A stretch of 64,000 nt of DNA, taken from Pseudomonas psychrophila. Lineage in GTDB: Bacteria > Pseudomonadota > Gammaproteobacteria > Pseudomonadales > Pseudomonadaceae. The stretch is taken from NCBI RefSeq assembly GCF_001043005.1, contig NZ_JYKZ01000014.1, positions 51,522 to 115,521 on the forward strand. The letters are read 5' to 3'. Position numbers and translations under genes: made by a program. Under the pieces are notes generated by a model that was not told where the DNA came from, ran no database searches, and worked only from the letters and a program-made list of their open reading frames with translations. How positions within the stretch are numbered: position 1 is the first letter of the stretch; each line of letters opens with the position of its first letter. This document shows, piece by piece, positions 42,698 to 50,605 of this stretch.

Positions 42698-43564
42698 TCA
42701 GGGCCGCTGAGCGTCTGGCGTGGGTTTTTTGGTGTCGCTGCGCACCTGCGCATGACTGATCAGGGCAAAGATAAAGCTGCCTCCGATGATATTGCCGGCC
42801 AGGGTCGGGCCGGCGAAGATCACCCAGAAGTCCTTCCAGGGCAGTTCGCCGGCGAACACCAGATACGACACTTCAGCCGTACCAACCACAATGTGGGTGA
42901 AATCGCCCAGGGCCATCAGGTACGTGATGAGGATGATGATCCACATCTTTGCGCTTTCCATGGACGGGATCATCCAGACCATGGTGGCGATCATCCAGCC
43001 CGAAATGATGCCCTTGGCAAACATCTGACTCGCGTCGTTCTCCATGACCTTGCGGCCAATTTCAAGAAAGGCCTTGTCGGTCTGGGTGTCGAAAATCGGC
43101 AGGTGCAACATGACGTAGGCCACCAGCAGAGTGCCTATCAGATTGCCGACCAGTACCACTGACCACAATCGCAACAGGCGGCCGAAATTGTTCAGGGTGG
43201 GTTTGCTCATGATCGGCAGTACGGCGGTGAGGGTGTTTTCGGTGAATAGTTGCTGGCGGGAGAGGATGACCGCTAAAAAACCTGCGCAGTAGCCGAAACT
43301 GGCGATGACCTTGAAGGCTTCGCCGCTGGGCAGTCGAGAGTTGAGCAAACCCATGGCCATAAGCGACAGGCCCATGGTGAGCCCGGCAGCCAGGGCCGAC
43401 CAAAACAATGCAGCGATGCTGCGCTCCAGTTCCTGATCGCCCTGCAAACGAATGATTTCGTGCAAAACGGCAGCGCGTGGTGGCTGGTTTTTGGTGACGT
43501 CGTGCTCTTCTTCAGCCGACAGGTTGGGGGTCTTGCCGGATTTTTTCGTGTCCATGAGCTTCAT
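42698..43564 (-). CDS. Formate/nitrite transporter family protein (YfdC-like)
   Basis: A 288-residue membrane protein with six predicted helices and long charged ends. RSIAALFWSALAAGLTMGLSLM, GYCAGFLAVILSRQQLFTENTLTAVLP and GDFTHIVVGTAEV are FNT-fold segments; the last includes the FTHIVVG loop common in YfdC-type members. Such channels move formate, nitrite or related monovalent anions, but the substrate of this branch is not known. It converges with the hemolysin III gene one base apart. A second start at 43555 is possible. Confidence 0.88.
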   Translation of the reverse strand: MKLMDTKKSGKTPNLSAEEEHDVTKNQPPRAAVLHEIIRLQGDQELERSIAALFWSALAAGLTMGLSLMAMGLLNSRLPSGEAFKVIASFGYCAGFLAVILSRQQLFTENTLTAVLPIMSKPTLNNFGRLLRLWSVVLVGNLIGTLLVAYVMLHLPIFDTQTDKAFLEIGRKVMENDASQMFAKGIISGWMIATMVWMIPSMESAKMWIIILITYLMALGDFTHIVVGTAEVSYLVFAGELPWKDFWVIFAGPTLAGNIIGGSFIFALISHAQVRSDTKKPTPDAQRP

Positions 43565-43620
43565 GACCGTTGCGTGTTTAAAGATACGACACGCATGGAC
43601 TGTAGCTGTTCACTCAAAAC

Positions 43621-43716
43621 CTGTAGTCGCTGCCGAAGGCTGCGATGGGGCCGATGGGCCTCCAATTAAACGGGTTGCTGCGCAACCCTTCGCAGCCTGC
43701 GGCAGCGACTACACAG
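43621..43716. repeat. Inverted repeat, second REP family
   Basis: CTGTAGTCGCTGCCGAAGGC at 43621 and its near-complement ending at 43716 flank a smaller palindrome (GGGTTGCTGCGCAACCC at 43672-43688). It is related to the elements at 20438 and 59124. Confidence 0.75.
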
Positions 43717-43724
43717 GTCAGGCA

Positions 43725-44126
43725 TCACGCCTGCTCGTCATCCTGAAACTGGTCTTTGACGTATCGGATCTCGGTGCGTCCGTGGGGTGCCGGCAGGCCG
43801 TCCTCGCCCAGGTTGACGAAGACCATCTTGTCGACCGTCAGGATGCTTTTGCGAGTGATCTTGTTACGCACTTCGCAAGTCAGGGTGATGGAGGTACGTC
43901 CGAATTCAGTGGCGGTGATGCCCAGCTCGATGATGTCGCCCTGGCGTGAGGCACTGACAAAGTTGATTTCGGAGATGTATTTGGTGACCACGCGCTGGTT
44001 GCCCAGTTGGACGATGGCGTAAATCGCGGCTTCTTCGTCGATCCAGCGCAGCAGGCTGCCACCGAACAGGGTGCCGTTGGGATTGAGGTCTTCGGGTTTA
44101 ACCCATTTACGGGTGTGAAAATTCAT
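43725..44126 (-). CDS. Acyl-CoA thioesterase, YciA-like hotdog fold
   Basis: A 133-residue hotdog-fold protein with HTRKWVKPEDLNPNGTLFGGSLLRWIDEEAAIYAIVQ, the substrate-binding helix region of acyl-CoA thioesterases, and YISEINFVSASRQGDIIELG. It should hydrolyse acyl-CoA esters; chain length preference cannot be read from sequence. It is divergent from the ahcY promoter region and has no obvious functional tie to its neighbours. Confidence 0.87.
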   Translation of the reverse strand: MNFHTRKWVKPEDLNPNGTLFGGSLLRWIDEEAAIYAIVQLGNQRVVTKYISEINFVSASRQGDIIELGITATEFGRTSITLTCEVRNKITRKSILTVDKMVFVNLGEDGLPAPHGRTEIRYVKDQFQDDEQA

Positions 44127-44232
44127 ATTCGCTCCTGACCGTCTTGCCTTAGATGCCGGCCATGATGTCAGACCACGGCACTTAGCTCTATTAACCTTGG
44201 ACTATGGTCTCGATAGGGTCAAAGAAAAAGCC

Positions 44233-44261
44233 TTGGGATCACTTGCCCGGATGGCTATAAT
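44233..44261 (+). promoter_or_regulatory. Sigma-70 promoter of ahcY
   Basis: TTGGGA at 44233-44238, a 17-base spacer and a perfect TATAAT at 44256-44261. Transcription would start near 44268, so the riboswitch at 44312-44408 lies in the leader. Confidence 0.75.
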
Positions 44262-44311
44262 AGCCCCCGCTTCAAAACGGTCATTTCTACCCAGTACCGT
44301 TCCCGCCACCT

Positions 44312-44408
44312 GTCCGAGGGGCGCTGCAGCAGGTTCAACCTGTCAGGCTCGGATGGGGCGTTGTTTGTTCAGGGTCCCCTGTTCAGGCACTAAACGCACA
44401 ACGGCGCC
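44312..44408 (+). ncRNA. S-adenosylhomocysteine (SAH) riboswitch
   Basis: The leader of ahcY matches the SAH riboswitch layout. CCGAG at 44314-44318 pairs with CTCGG at 44348-44352, GCGCTGC at 44321-44327 forms the conserved core, an inner helix (GCAGGTT/AACCTGT) follows, and GGCGCC at 44403-44408 can pair with GCGC at 44321-44324 as the pseudoknot. SAH binding is known to switch on ahcY, removing the inhibitory product. The pseudoknot strand lies about 20 bases upstream of the ribosome binding site, consistent with control of translation. Confidence 0.85.
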
Positions 44409-44438
44409 CATTCGCGATTAAACGAATGGAGGCTCTTG

Positions 44439-45848
44439 ATGAGCGCTGTAAACACGCCTGCAGGTTTTACCGACTATAAAGTCGCTGATATGTCCCTTGC
44501 CCAATGGGGCCGTCGCGAAACGTTCATCGCCGAGTCCGAAATGCCAGCCCTGATGGGTCTGCGCCGCCGTTATGCAGCAGAACAACCGCTCAAGGGCGCG
44601 AAGATTCTGGGCTGCATTCACATGACTATCCAGACTGCCGTACTGATCGAAACCCTGGTTGCCTTGGGTGCCGAAGTTCGTTGGTCCTCGTGCAACATCT
44701 TCTCGACTCAGGATCAGGCTGCCGCCGCTATCGCTGCTGCCGGTATCCCAGTGTTTGCCTGGAAAGGCGAGACTGAAGAAGAGTACGAGTGGTGCCTTGA
44801 GCAAACCATCCTCAAAGATGGCGAGCCTTGGGATGCCAACATGATCCTCGACGACGGCGGCGACCTGACCGAGCTGCTGCACAAGAAATACCCGGCCATG
44901 CTGAAAAAGATCCACGGCGTGACTGAAGAAACCACTACCGGTGTACACCGTCTGCTGGACATGCTGGCCAAAGGCGAGCTGATGATCCCTGCGATCAACG
45001 TGAACGACTCGGTCACCAAAAGCAAAAACGACAACAAGTACGGCTGCCGTCACAGCCTGAACGATGCCATCAAGCGTGGTACTGACCACCTGCTGTCCGG
45101 CAAGCAAGCGCTGGTCATCGGCTACGGTGACGTGGGCAAGGGTTCGGCCCAGTCCCTGCGTCAGGAAGGCATGATCGTAAAAGTGTCGGAAATCGACCCG
45201 ATCTGCGCCATGCAAGCGTGCATGGACGGCTACGAAGTGGTTTCGCCGTTCATCAACGGCCAGAACGATGGTACTGCTGCCAGCATCGACGCGGCACTGC
45301 TGGGCAAGATCGACCTGATCGTGACCACCACCGGTAACGTCAACGTGTGCGACAAAAACATGCTGGCTGCGCTGAAAAAACGCGCCGTAGTGTGCAACAT
45401 TGGTCACTTCGACAACGAAATCGACACTGCTTTCATGCGCAAGAACTGGGCATGGGAAGAAGTGAAGCCACAGGTTCACAAGGTTCACCGTACTGGCCTG
45501 GGCGAATTCGACCCACAGAATGATGACTACCTGATCCTGCTGGCCGAAGGTCGTCTGGTTAACCTGGGCAACGCCACAGGTCACCCAAGCCGCATCATGG
45601 ACGGCTCGTTCGCCAACCAGGTTCTGGCCCAGATCTTCCTGTTCGCCCAGAAGTACGCTGACCTGCCTGCCGAGCTGCAAGCCGAGCGTCTGACTGTAGA
45701 AGTTCTGCCGAAGAAGCTGGACGAAGAAGTGGCCCTGGAAATGGTTCGCGGCTTCGGTGGCGTTGTAACGCAACTGACCAAGACTCAGGCCGACTACATC
45801 GGCGTGACCGTCGAAGGCCCGTTCAAGCCAGACGCTTACCGCTACTGA
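44439..45848 (+). CDS. ahcY: S-adenosylhomocysteine hydrolase
   Basis: AhcY splits SAH into adenosine and homocysteine in the methionine cycle. The 469-residue protein starts at 44439 behind ATGGAGG. It shows CIHMTIQTAVLIETL, SSCNIFSTQDQAAAA, GVTEETTTGVHRL, VNDSVTKSKNDNKYGCRHSL, the NAD-binding motif VIGYGDVGKGSAQSL, GHFDNEID, and a C-terminus ending in PFKPDAYRY, all diagnostic. Expression is under the riboswitch in its leader. metF lies downstream past a terminator. Confidence 0.98.
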   Translation: MSAVNTPAGFTDYKVADMSLAQWGRRETFIAESEMPALMGLRRRYAAEQPLKGAKILGCIHMTIQTAVLIETLVALGAEVRWSSCNIFSTQDQAAAAIAAAGIPVFAWKGETEEEYEWCLEQTILKDGEPWDANMILDDGGDLTELLHKKYPAMLKKIHGVTEETTTGVHRLLDMLAKGELMIPAINVNDSVTKSKNDNKYGCRHSLNDAIKRGTDHLLSGKQALVIGYGDVGKGSAQSLRQEGMIVKVSEIDPICAMQACMDGYEVVSPFINGQNDGTAASIDAALLGKIDLIVTTTGNVNVCDKNMLAALKKRAVVCNIGHFDNEIDTAFMRKNWAWEEVKPQVHKVHRTGLGEFDPQNDDYLILLAEGRLVNLGNATGHPSRIMDGSFANQVLAQIFLFAQKYADLPAELQAERLTVEVLPKKLDEEVALEMVRGFGGVVTQLTKTQADYIGVTVEGPFKPDAYRY

Positions 45849-45850
45849 TT

Positions 45851-45888
45851 AAAAAAGGCGGTCAGGCTTGCACTGACCGCCTTTTTTT
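45851..45888 (+). terminator. Rho-independent terminator after ahcY
   Basis: AAAAAAGGCGGTCAG at 45851-45865 pairs with CTGACCGCCTTTTTT at 45873-45888 around a 7-base loop. It would separate ahcY from metF, at least partly. Confidence 0.92.
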
Positions 45889-45951
45889 TGTGTGAAAGTT
45901 CAGCGTCAGGGGGCGTTATAAACCCCCCTTCGCGTACGCAAGGGTATTCCC

Positions 45952-46797
45952 ATGTCTCAAGACCGTCGTTTCAGCTTCGAGTTCTTCCCGACCAAGACCG
46001 ATGCTGGACATGAAAAGCTGATGAATACGGCTCGCCAACTGGCGACCTATAACCCGGATTTTTTCTCCTGCACCTACGGTGCCGGTGGCTCGACCCGCGA
46101 CCGCACGATCAATACCGTGCTGCAGCTGGAGAGCGAAGTAAAAGTGCCTGCTGCACCGCACCTGTCGTGCGTGGGTGACAGCAAGGCCGATTTGCGCGGC
46201 CTGTTGGCCCAGTACAAGGCTGCAGGTATCAAACGCATTGTTGCACTGCGTGGCGACCTGCCTTCGGGTATGGGGATGGCCAGTGGTGAACTGCGTTACG
46301 CCAATGACCTGGTGAGCTTCATTCGTGAAGAAACCGGTGATCACTTCCACATCGAAGTGGCCGCGTACCCGGAAATGCACCCACAAGCGCGCAACTTCGA
46401 AGACGATATCAACAATTTCGTGCGCAAGGCCCATGCGGGTGCTGACAGTGCGATCACCCAGTACTTCTTCAATGCCGACAGCTACTTCCGCTTTGTCGAG
46501 CGTGTTGAAGCTGCAGGCGTGATGATCCCTGTTGTGCCGGGCATTATGCCGATCACCAACTACAGCAAGCTGGCTCGATTCTCTGACGCTTGTGGCGCAG
46601 AAATCCCACGCTGGATTCGCAAGCAACTTGAAGCCTACGGCGACGACACGCAGAGCATCCAGGCGTTTGGCGAGCAGGTGATCAGCGAAATGTGCGAGCG
46701 CCTGCTGGATGGCGGCGCCCCGGGGTTGCACTTCTATACCCTGAACCAGGCTGATCCTAGCCTGGCGATCTGGAACAACCTGAAGCTGCCGCGCTGA
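45952..46797 (+). CDS. metF: 5,10-Methylenetetrahydrofolate reductase
   Basis: MetF makes 5-methyl-THF, the methyl donor for homocysteine remethylation. The 281-residue FAD-binding TIM barrel has RFSFEFFPTKTDAG, CTYGAGGSTRDRT, GIKRIVALRGDLPSG, and SAITQYFFNADSYFRFVE. The gene order ahcY-metF puts two methionine-cycle steps together, but a terminator stands between them and the riboswitch sits upstream of ahcY only. Confidence 0.97.
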   Translation: MSQDRRFSFEFFPTKTDAGHEKLMNTARQLATYNPDFFSCTYGAGGSTRDRTINTVLQLESEVKVPAAPHLSCVGDSKADLRGLLAQYKAAGIKRIVALRGDLPSGMGMASGELRYANDLVSFIREETGDHFHIEVAAYPEMHPQARNFEDDINNFVRKAHAGADSAITQYFFNADSYFRFVERVEAAGVMIPVVPGIMPITNYSKLARFSDACGAEIPRWIRKQLEAYGDDTQSIQAFGEQVISEMCERLLDGGAPGLHFYTLNQADPSLAIWNNLKLPR

Positions 46798-46805
46798 TCC
46801 ACCAT

Positions 46806-46892
46806 TGTGGGAGCGGGCTTGCTCGCGATGCATACGACGCGATCCCTTGAAAGACCGCAGCGATACCATCGCGAGCAAGCCCGCCCCCACGC
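46806..46892. repeat. REP pair (GGGCTTGCTCGCGA type, long spacer)
   Basis: Inverted copies of TGTGGGAGCGGGCTTGCTCG flank about 45 bases after metF; the right arm has CGCCCCC for CGCTCCC. Confidence 0.9.
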
Positions 46893-46940
46893 GGGTTTAA
46901 AACCGTTCAGCAGCATGAAATCGGCGCGCCGTGATTGCTC

Positions 46941-46949
46941 TGTTATACT
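46941..46949 (+). promoter_or_regulatory. Candidate extended -10 promoter of rhlE
   Basis: TGT-TATACT at 46941-46949 fits an extended -10 element; no good -35 is seen. It would give a leader of about 200 bases before the rhlE start. That leader holds no other gene. Confidence 0.4.
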
Positions 46950-47156
46950 CCGGGCTTTCCGCCAGGCTTACGCCCGGCCGCTCGTCCTTGTACAAGCCAC
47001 TCAACCCCGCTACTGCGCAGCTCTTGCCCGCGCGAGCGGTGCGCATGAGCCTTGTGGACTGGAGCAGGACCGGACGGGATTGCGTCATCTTAAACGCCAT
47101 TCACGCCAGGCAAGACTATCCCTTTGGGCCAAGCCCTAACTAGAACAGGATTTCTC

Positions 47157-49010
47157 ATGTCCTTTGCTTCCCTCGGTCTCTCCGAGGCTTTAGTCCGCGC
47201 CATTGAAGCTGCGGGCTATACCGAGCCTACTCCGGTGCAACAGCGGGCCATCCCCGCCGTGTTGCAAGGTCGCGACCTGATGGTTGCGGCTCAGACAGGT
47301 ACTGGTAAAACCGGCGGCTTCGCTCTTCCGATCCTGGAAAAGCTGTTTCCCAATGGCCACCCGGACAAATCCCAGCGCCACGGCCCACGCCAACCACGCG
47401 TGCTGGTCCTGACTCCTACCCGCGAACTCGCCGCCCAGGTGCACGAGAGCTTCAAGCTCTATGCCCGCGACCTGAAGTTCGTCAGTGCTTGCGTGTTCGG
47501 CGGTGTGGGTACCAACCCTCAGGTCCAGGCTCTGGCCCGCGGTGTTGACGTACTGGTTGCTTGCCCGGGTCGGTTGCTCGACCTGGCCGGTCAAGGCAGT
47601 GTTGACCTGTCCCACGTTGAAATACTAGTGCTCGACGAAGCCGACCGCATGCTCGACATGGGCTTCGTCCATGACGTGAAAAAAGTCCTCGCGCGTCTGC
47701 CGTCCAAGCGTCAAAACCTGCTGTTTTCGGCGACGTTCTCCAAGGACATCACCGATCTGGCCGGCAAGCTGCTGCGTAACCCGGAACGTATCGAAGTTAC
47801 GCCACCCAACACCACGGTTGAGCGTATCGAACAGCGCGTTTTCCGTCTGCCTGCCACCCACAAGCGTGCCTTGCTGGCGCACTTGATCACTGCAGGCGCC
47901 TGGGAACAGGTTCTGGTCTTTACCCGTACCAAGCACGGTGCAAACCGTTTGGCCGAGTACCTGGACAAGCACGGCCTCAGCGCTGTGGCCATCCACGGTA
48001 ACAAGAGCCAAAACGCACGAACCAAAGCCCTGGCCGACTTCAAAGCCGGTGCCGTTCGTATTCTGGTAGCGACCGATATCGCCGCTCGCGGCCTGGATAT
48101 CGATCAGTTGCCACACGTGGTCAACTTCGAACTGCCAAACGTCGATGAAGATTACGTTCACCGTATCGGCCGTACTGGCCGTGCCGGTCGTTCGGGTGAA
48201 GCGATCTCGCTGGTTGCTCCGGACGAAGAAAAACTGCTGAAAAGCATCGAGCGCATGACCCGCCAGAAAATCGCTGATGGCGATCTGATGGGGTTTGACT
48301 CCAGCAGCGTCGAGGCCGAAAAGCCTGAAGTCCGCGAGCGTCCGGATGTACGTAACCCGCGCAACACGCCGCGCGGTCCACGTGGCGACGGTCCGGGTAA
48401 CCCGGGCGGTGGCGGCGGTCGTAAAGACAAAGGCAAGGAAAAGAGCAAAGAGAAGCCGGCTGCTGCTCGTGGCGAACGCCCAGCTCGTGAGCAAAAGCCA
48501 CGCGAAGCTCAGCCTGCCCGTGAACAGCGTCAGCCAGCCCCTCGTTCAGACGCCAATCGTGCGCCGGACGAGTTCCGTGATGACGATGTGGATAACTTTG
48601 GTAACCGCGCTGATTACGTCAGCCCGTACCAGAACAAAAACAACCAGAGCCGTGGTCGCCGTCCGGGCGCTCCTGCAGCGGGCACTGGTTCGGGTGCAGC
48701 ACCTGCCGCGCGTACCGGTGGCCGTCAAAACGCCCCGCGTACCGGCACCGGCGCGAGCACTGGCACCCCGCCAGCCAAGCGCAGCGGCCCACGCAGCGGC
48801 GCTCCACGTGACGGTCAGGCCCGTCGCGAAAACCGTCCGGCCCGTGACGATGCCCGCCAAGAGCCAGCGGTTAAAGGTCCACGGGAGAATCAGCCGAAGA
48901 TCATGCACAAAGAGTCGAAAAGCGATCGCTTCCCGACGCCTGAGCAGCTCGATCAACTGCCGAACCGCCCTCGTGGCGAGAAGCCGGCACTGCTGACTCG
49001 CAACCGCTAA
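47157..49010 (+). CDS. rhlE: DEAD-box RNA helicase RhlE (RhlE2-like)
   Basis: A 617-residue ATP-dependent RNA helicase. The first 380 residues form the core with the Q motif (GYTEPTPVQQRAIP), Walker A (AQTGTGKTGG), PTRELA, LVLDEADRMLDMGF, SATFS, VATDIAARGLDI and HRIGRTGRAGR. The remaining 235 residues are a basic low-complexity tail rich in Arg, Gly, Pro and Ala, ending in LPNRPRGEKPALLTRNR. In P. aeruginosa the RhlE protein at this position, RhlE2, has such a tail and binds RNase E. The start at 47157 is chosen by family fit; the frame extends upstream. Confidence 0.94.
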   Translation: MSFASLGLSEALVRAIEAAGYTEPTPVQQRAIPAVLQGRDLMVAAQTGTGKTGGFALPILEKLFPNGHPDKSQRHGPRQPRVLVLTPTRELAAQVHESFKLYARDLKFVSACVFGGVGTNPQVQALARGVDVLVACPGRLLDLAGQGSVDLSHVEILVLDEADRMLDMGFVHDVKKVLARLPSKRQNLLFSATFSKDITDLAGKLLRNPERIEVTPPNTTVERIEQRVFRLPATHKRALLAHLITAGAWEQVLVFTRTKHGANRLAEYLDKHGLSAVAIHGNKSQNARTKALADFKAGAVRILVATDIAARGLDIDQLPHVVNFELPNVDEDYVHRIGRTGRAGRSGEAISLVAPDEEKLLKSIERMTRQKIADGDLMGFDSSSVEAEKPEVRERPDVRNPRNTPRGPRGDGPGNPGGGGGRKDKGKEKSKEKPAAARGERPAREQKPREAQPAREQRQPAPRSDANRAPDEFRDDDVDNFGNRADYVSPYQNKNNQSRGRRPGAPAAGTGSGAAPAARTGGRQNAPRTGTGASTGTPPAKRSGPRSGAPRDGQARRENRPARDDARQEPAVKGPRENQPKIMHKESKSDRFPTPEQLDQLPNRPRGEKPALLTRNR

Positions 49011-49014
49011 ACAC

Positions 49015-49102
49015 TGTGAGAGCGGGATTGCTCGCGATGGCAGCAACGCGGTCTATTGGTTAGAACGCGTTACCAGTCTCGCTGGCGAGCCAGCTTCCAC
49101 AG
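49015..49102. repeat. Degenerate REP pair
   Basis: Both arms are recognisable but carry several substitutions (TGTGAGAGCGGGATTGCTCG on the left, CTGGCGAGCCAGCTTCCACA on the right). This is the most decayed REP pair in the window. Confidence 0.75.
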
Positions 49103-49120
49103 ATAAGAAGCGCAAAAAAA

Positions 49121-49155
49121 CGCCCCGGCTTTCGCAAGCCGGGGCGTTTTTTTTA
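49121..49155. terminator. Bidirectional terminator between rhlE and yceI
   Basis: CGCCCCGGCTT at 49121-49131 pairs with AAGCCGGGGCG at 49136-49145 and is flanked by an A-run on the left and a T-run on the right, so it can serve both convergent genes. The stem core resembles the rpoH terminator. Confidence 0.92.
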
Positions 49156-49172
49156 GCCGTGTAAAAGCGCTA

Positions 49173-49748
49173 TTACTTAGCCTTCACGCCTTCCAGCGAG
49201 ATGTCCAGGGTCAGCGTCTGATCCTTGCCTGGAGATTTAATGCCGAAGTCGTTCAGGTTCACAGTGGTGGTCGCGTTAAAGCCAGCGCGTTCGCCACCCC
49301 ATGGATCCTTGCCTTCGCCGTTGAACGTTGCCTTGAACGTTACTGGCTTGGTCACGCCGTGCAGGGTCAGGTCGCCCGTCACGTCAGCTGTCTTGTCGCC
49401 AGTCGGGACAACTTTGGTCGACTTGAATGTCGCTTCCGGGTACTTGCTCACGTCCAGGAAGTCTTTGCTGGCGATGTGCTTGTCACGTTCTGCGTGGTTG
49501 GAGAATAGGCTGGCGGTTTTCAGGGTGACATCAATTTTGCTGTCGGCAGGCTTGGCTGCATCCCACGAGAACGTACCGCTCCAGTCCTTGAAAGTACCGT
49601 GAATGAAGCTGAAGCCCAGGTGGCTGACTTTCCAGTCGATAAAGGCGTGCTGGCCTTCCTTGTCGATGGTGTAGTCAGCAGCCATGGCCTGACCTGCGGT
49701 CAGCAGTGCAGTACCGAGAGCGAGCGCAGCGAGGGTCTTTTTCAACAT
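49173..49748 (-). CDS. YceI family periplasmic lipid-binding protein
   Basis: A 191-residue secreted protein with a signal peptide (MLKKTLAALALGTALLTAGQAMA) and a lipocalin-like YceI domain: HAFIDWKVSHLGFSFIHGTFKDWSGTF, HITLKTASLF-like strands, FKSTKVVPTGDKTADVTGDLTLHGVTKPV. The family binds isoprenoid or similar amphiphiles. The start at 49748 follows GGAAAAG. It lies 32 bases downstream of a cytochrome b gene, a pairing common in the family. Confidence 0.93.
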   Translation of the reverse strand: MLKKTLAALALGTALLTAGQAMAADYTIDKEGQHAFIDWKVSHLGFSFIHGTFKDWSGTFSWDAAKPADSKIDVTLKTASLFSNHAERDKHIASKDFLDVSKYPEATFKSTKVVPTGDKTADVTGDLTLHGVTKPVTFKATFNGEGKDPWGGERAGFNATTTVNLNDFGIKSPGKDQTLTLDISLEGVKAK

Positions 49749-49780
49749 GCTTTCTTTTCCTTTTGAGTTGAGGTCGAGCA

Positions 49781-50332
49781 TCAGGCTTTGCGTCCCAGCA
49801 TACGAGTCAGGGTCGCATCACGATCAATAAAATGGTGTTTCAAGGCTACTAGACCATGAAGACCTGCAAAAATCACCACGGTCCACGCCAGGTATAAATG
49901 CACGACACCCGCCACATCGGCCTGGTCGGGCAGGTTGGAAATCAGTGCAGGTACTTCAAACAGCCCGAAGACCGGGATGCCCACGCCTTCTGAGGTAGAA
50001 ATCAGATAGCCCGCGATCATCACGGCAAACAGGCTCACGTACAAAAACCCGTGACCGAGCTTAGCGCCGATACGCGTTGCCCGACTGTAACTGGCCAGTG
50101 CCGGTGGGGCCGGGCTGATCCAGATCCATAGGACACGCAGCACCATCACGGCGAGAAGTGTCAGACCAATGCTTTTATGCAGGTCGGGTGCCTCTTTACG
50201 CCATGGGCTGTAGTAATCCAGACCGACCATCCATAAACCCAGGGCGAACAGTCCGAACACCACCAACGCAACAGACCAGTGCATGAAAATGCTCACCGCA
50301 CCATATCGGGAAGAAGAGTTACGTAGCTGCAT
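49781..50332 (-). CDS. Cytochrome b561-type membrane protein
   Basis: A 183-residue four-helix membrane protein with heme-ligand histidines in SIFMHWSVALVVFGLFAL, LHKSIGLTLLAVMVLR, HGFLYVSLFAVMIAGYL and VHLYLAWTVVIFAGLHGLVALKHHF. It should move electrons between quinols and a periplasmic acceptor. The start at 50332 has an AGGA site 8 bases upstream. Two ATCGAT-containing sites lie in the upstream region at 50378 and 50411. Confidence 0.9.
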   Translation of the reverse strand: MQLRNSSSRYGAVSIFMHWSVALVVFGLFALGLWMVGLDYYSPWRKEAPDLHKSIGLTLLAVMVLRVLWIWISPAPPALASYSRATRIGAKLGHGFLYVSLFAVMIAGYLISTSEGVGIPVFGLFEVPALISNLPDQADVAGVVHLYLAWTVVIFAGLHGLVALKHHFIDRDATLTRMLGRKA

Positions 50333-50377
50333 TGCCAACATCCTGTAGGAACTTGGATCTAAGACTAATGGTTTACC

Positions 50378-50418
50378 TATCGATTGAAAGCGCATTTTTT
50401 AGCTGCAAGGTATCGATA
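50378..50418. promoter_or_regulatory. Paired TATCGAT sites upstream of the cytochrome b-yceI pair
   Basis: TATCGAT at 50378-50384 and TATCGATA at 50411-50418 are 33 bases apart, about three helical turns. They may be operator half-sites for the divergent cytochrome b or bioA promoters. No regulator is implied by the sequence itself. The rest of the 273-base gap to bioA is AT-rich and holds no gene. Confidence 0.25.
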
Positions 50419-50605
50419 AATACGATGTGTAGCCTGTGGGGCAATAGTTAAGCAAACGTTAACAATATTTAGTGTTGTTCTTGTGTGTCTGCAAGCGTCT
50501 TAGCGTTGCATGAATTTGTAATAGGTTGTGACGCGCCTGCGGATTGCATAGGCTTGCGCGATTGTTTACCCGCACATGTCGGGAACCAGCGCCAGGAGAG
50601 TGGAA

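Noticed and set aside
44418..45773. A 451-codon open frame on the minus strand across ahcY
   Set aside because: It is antisense to ahcY, has no ribosome binding site and no recognisable domain.
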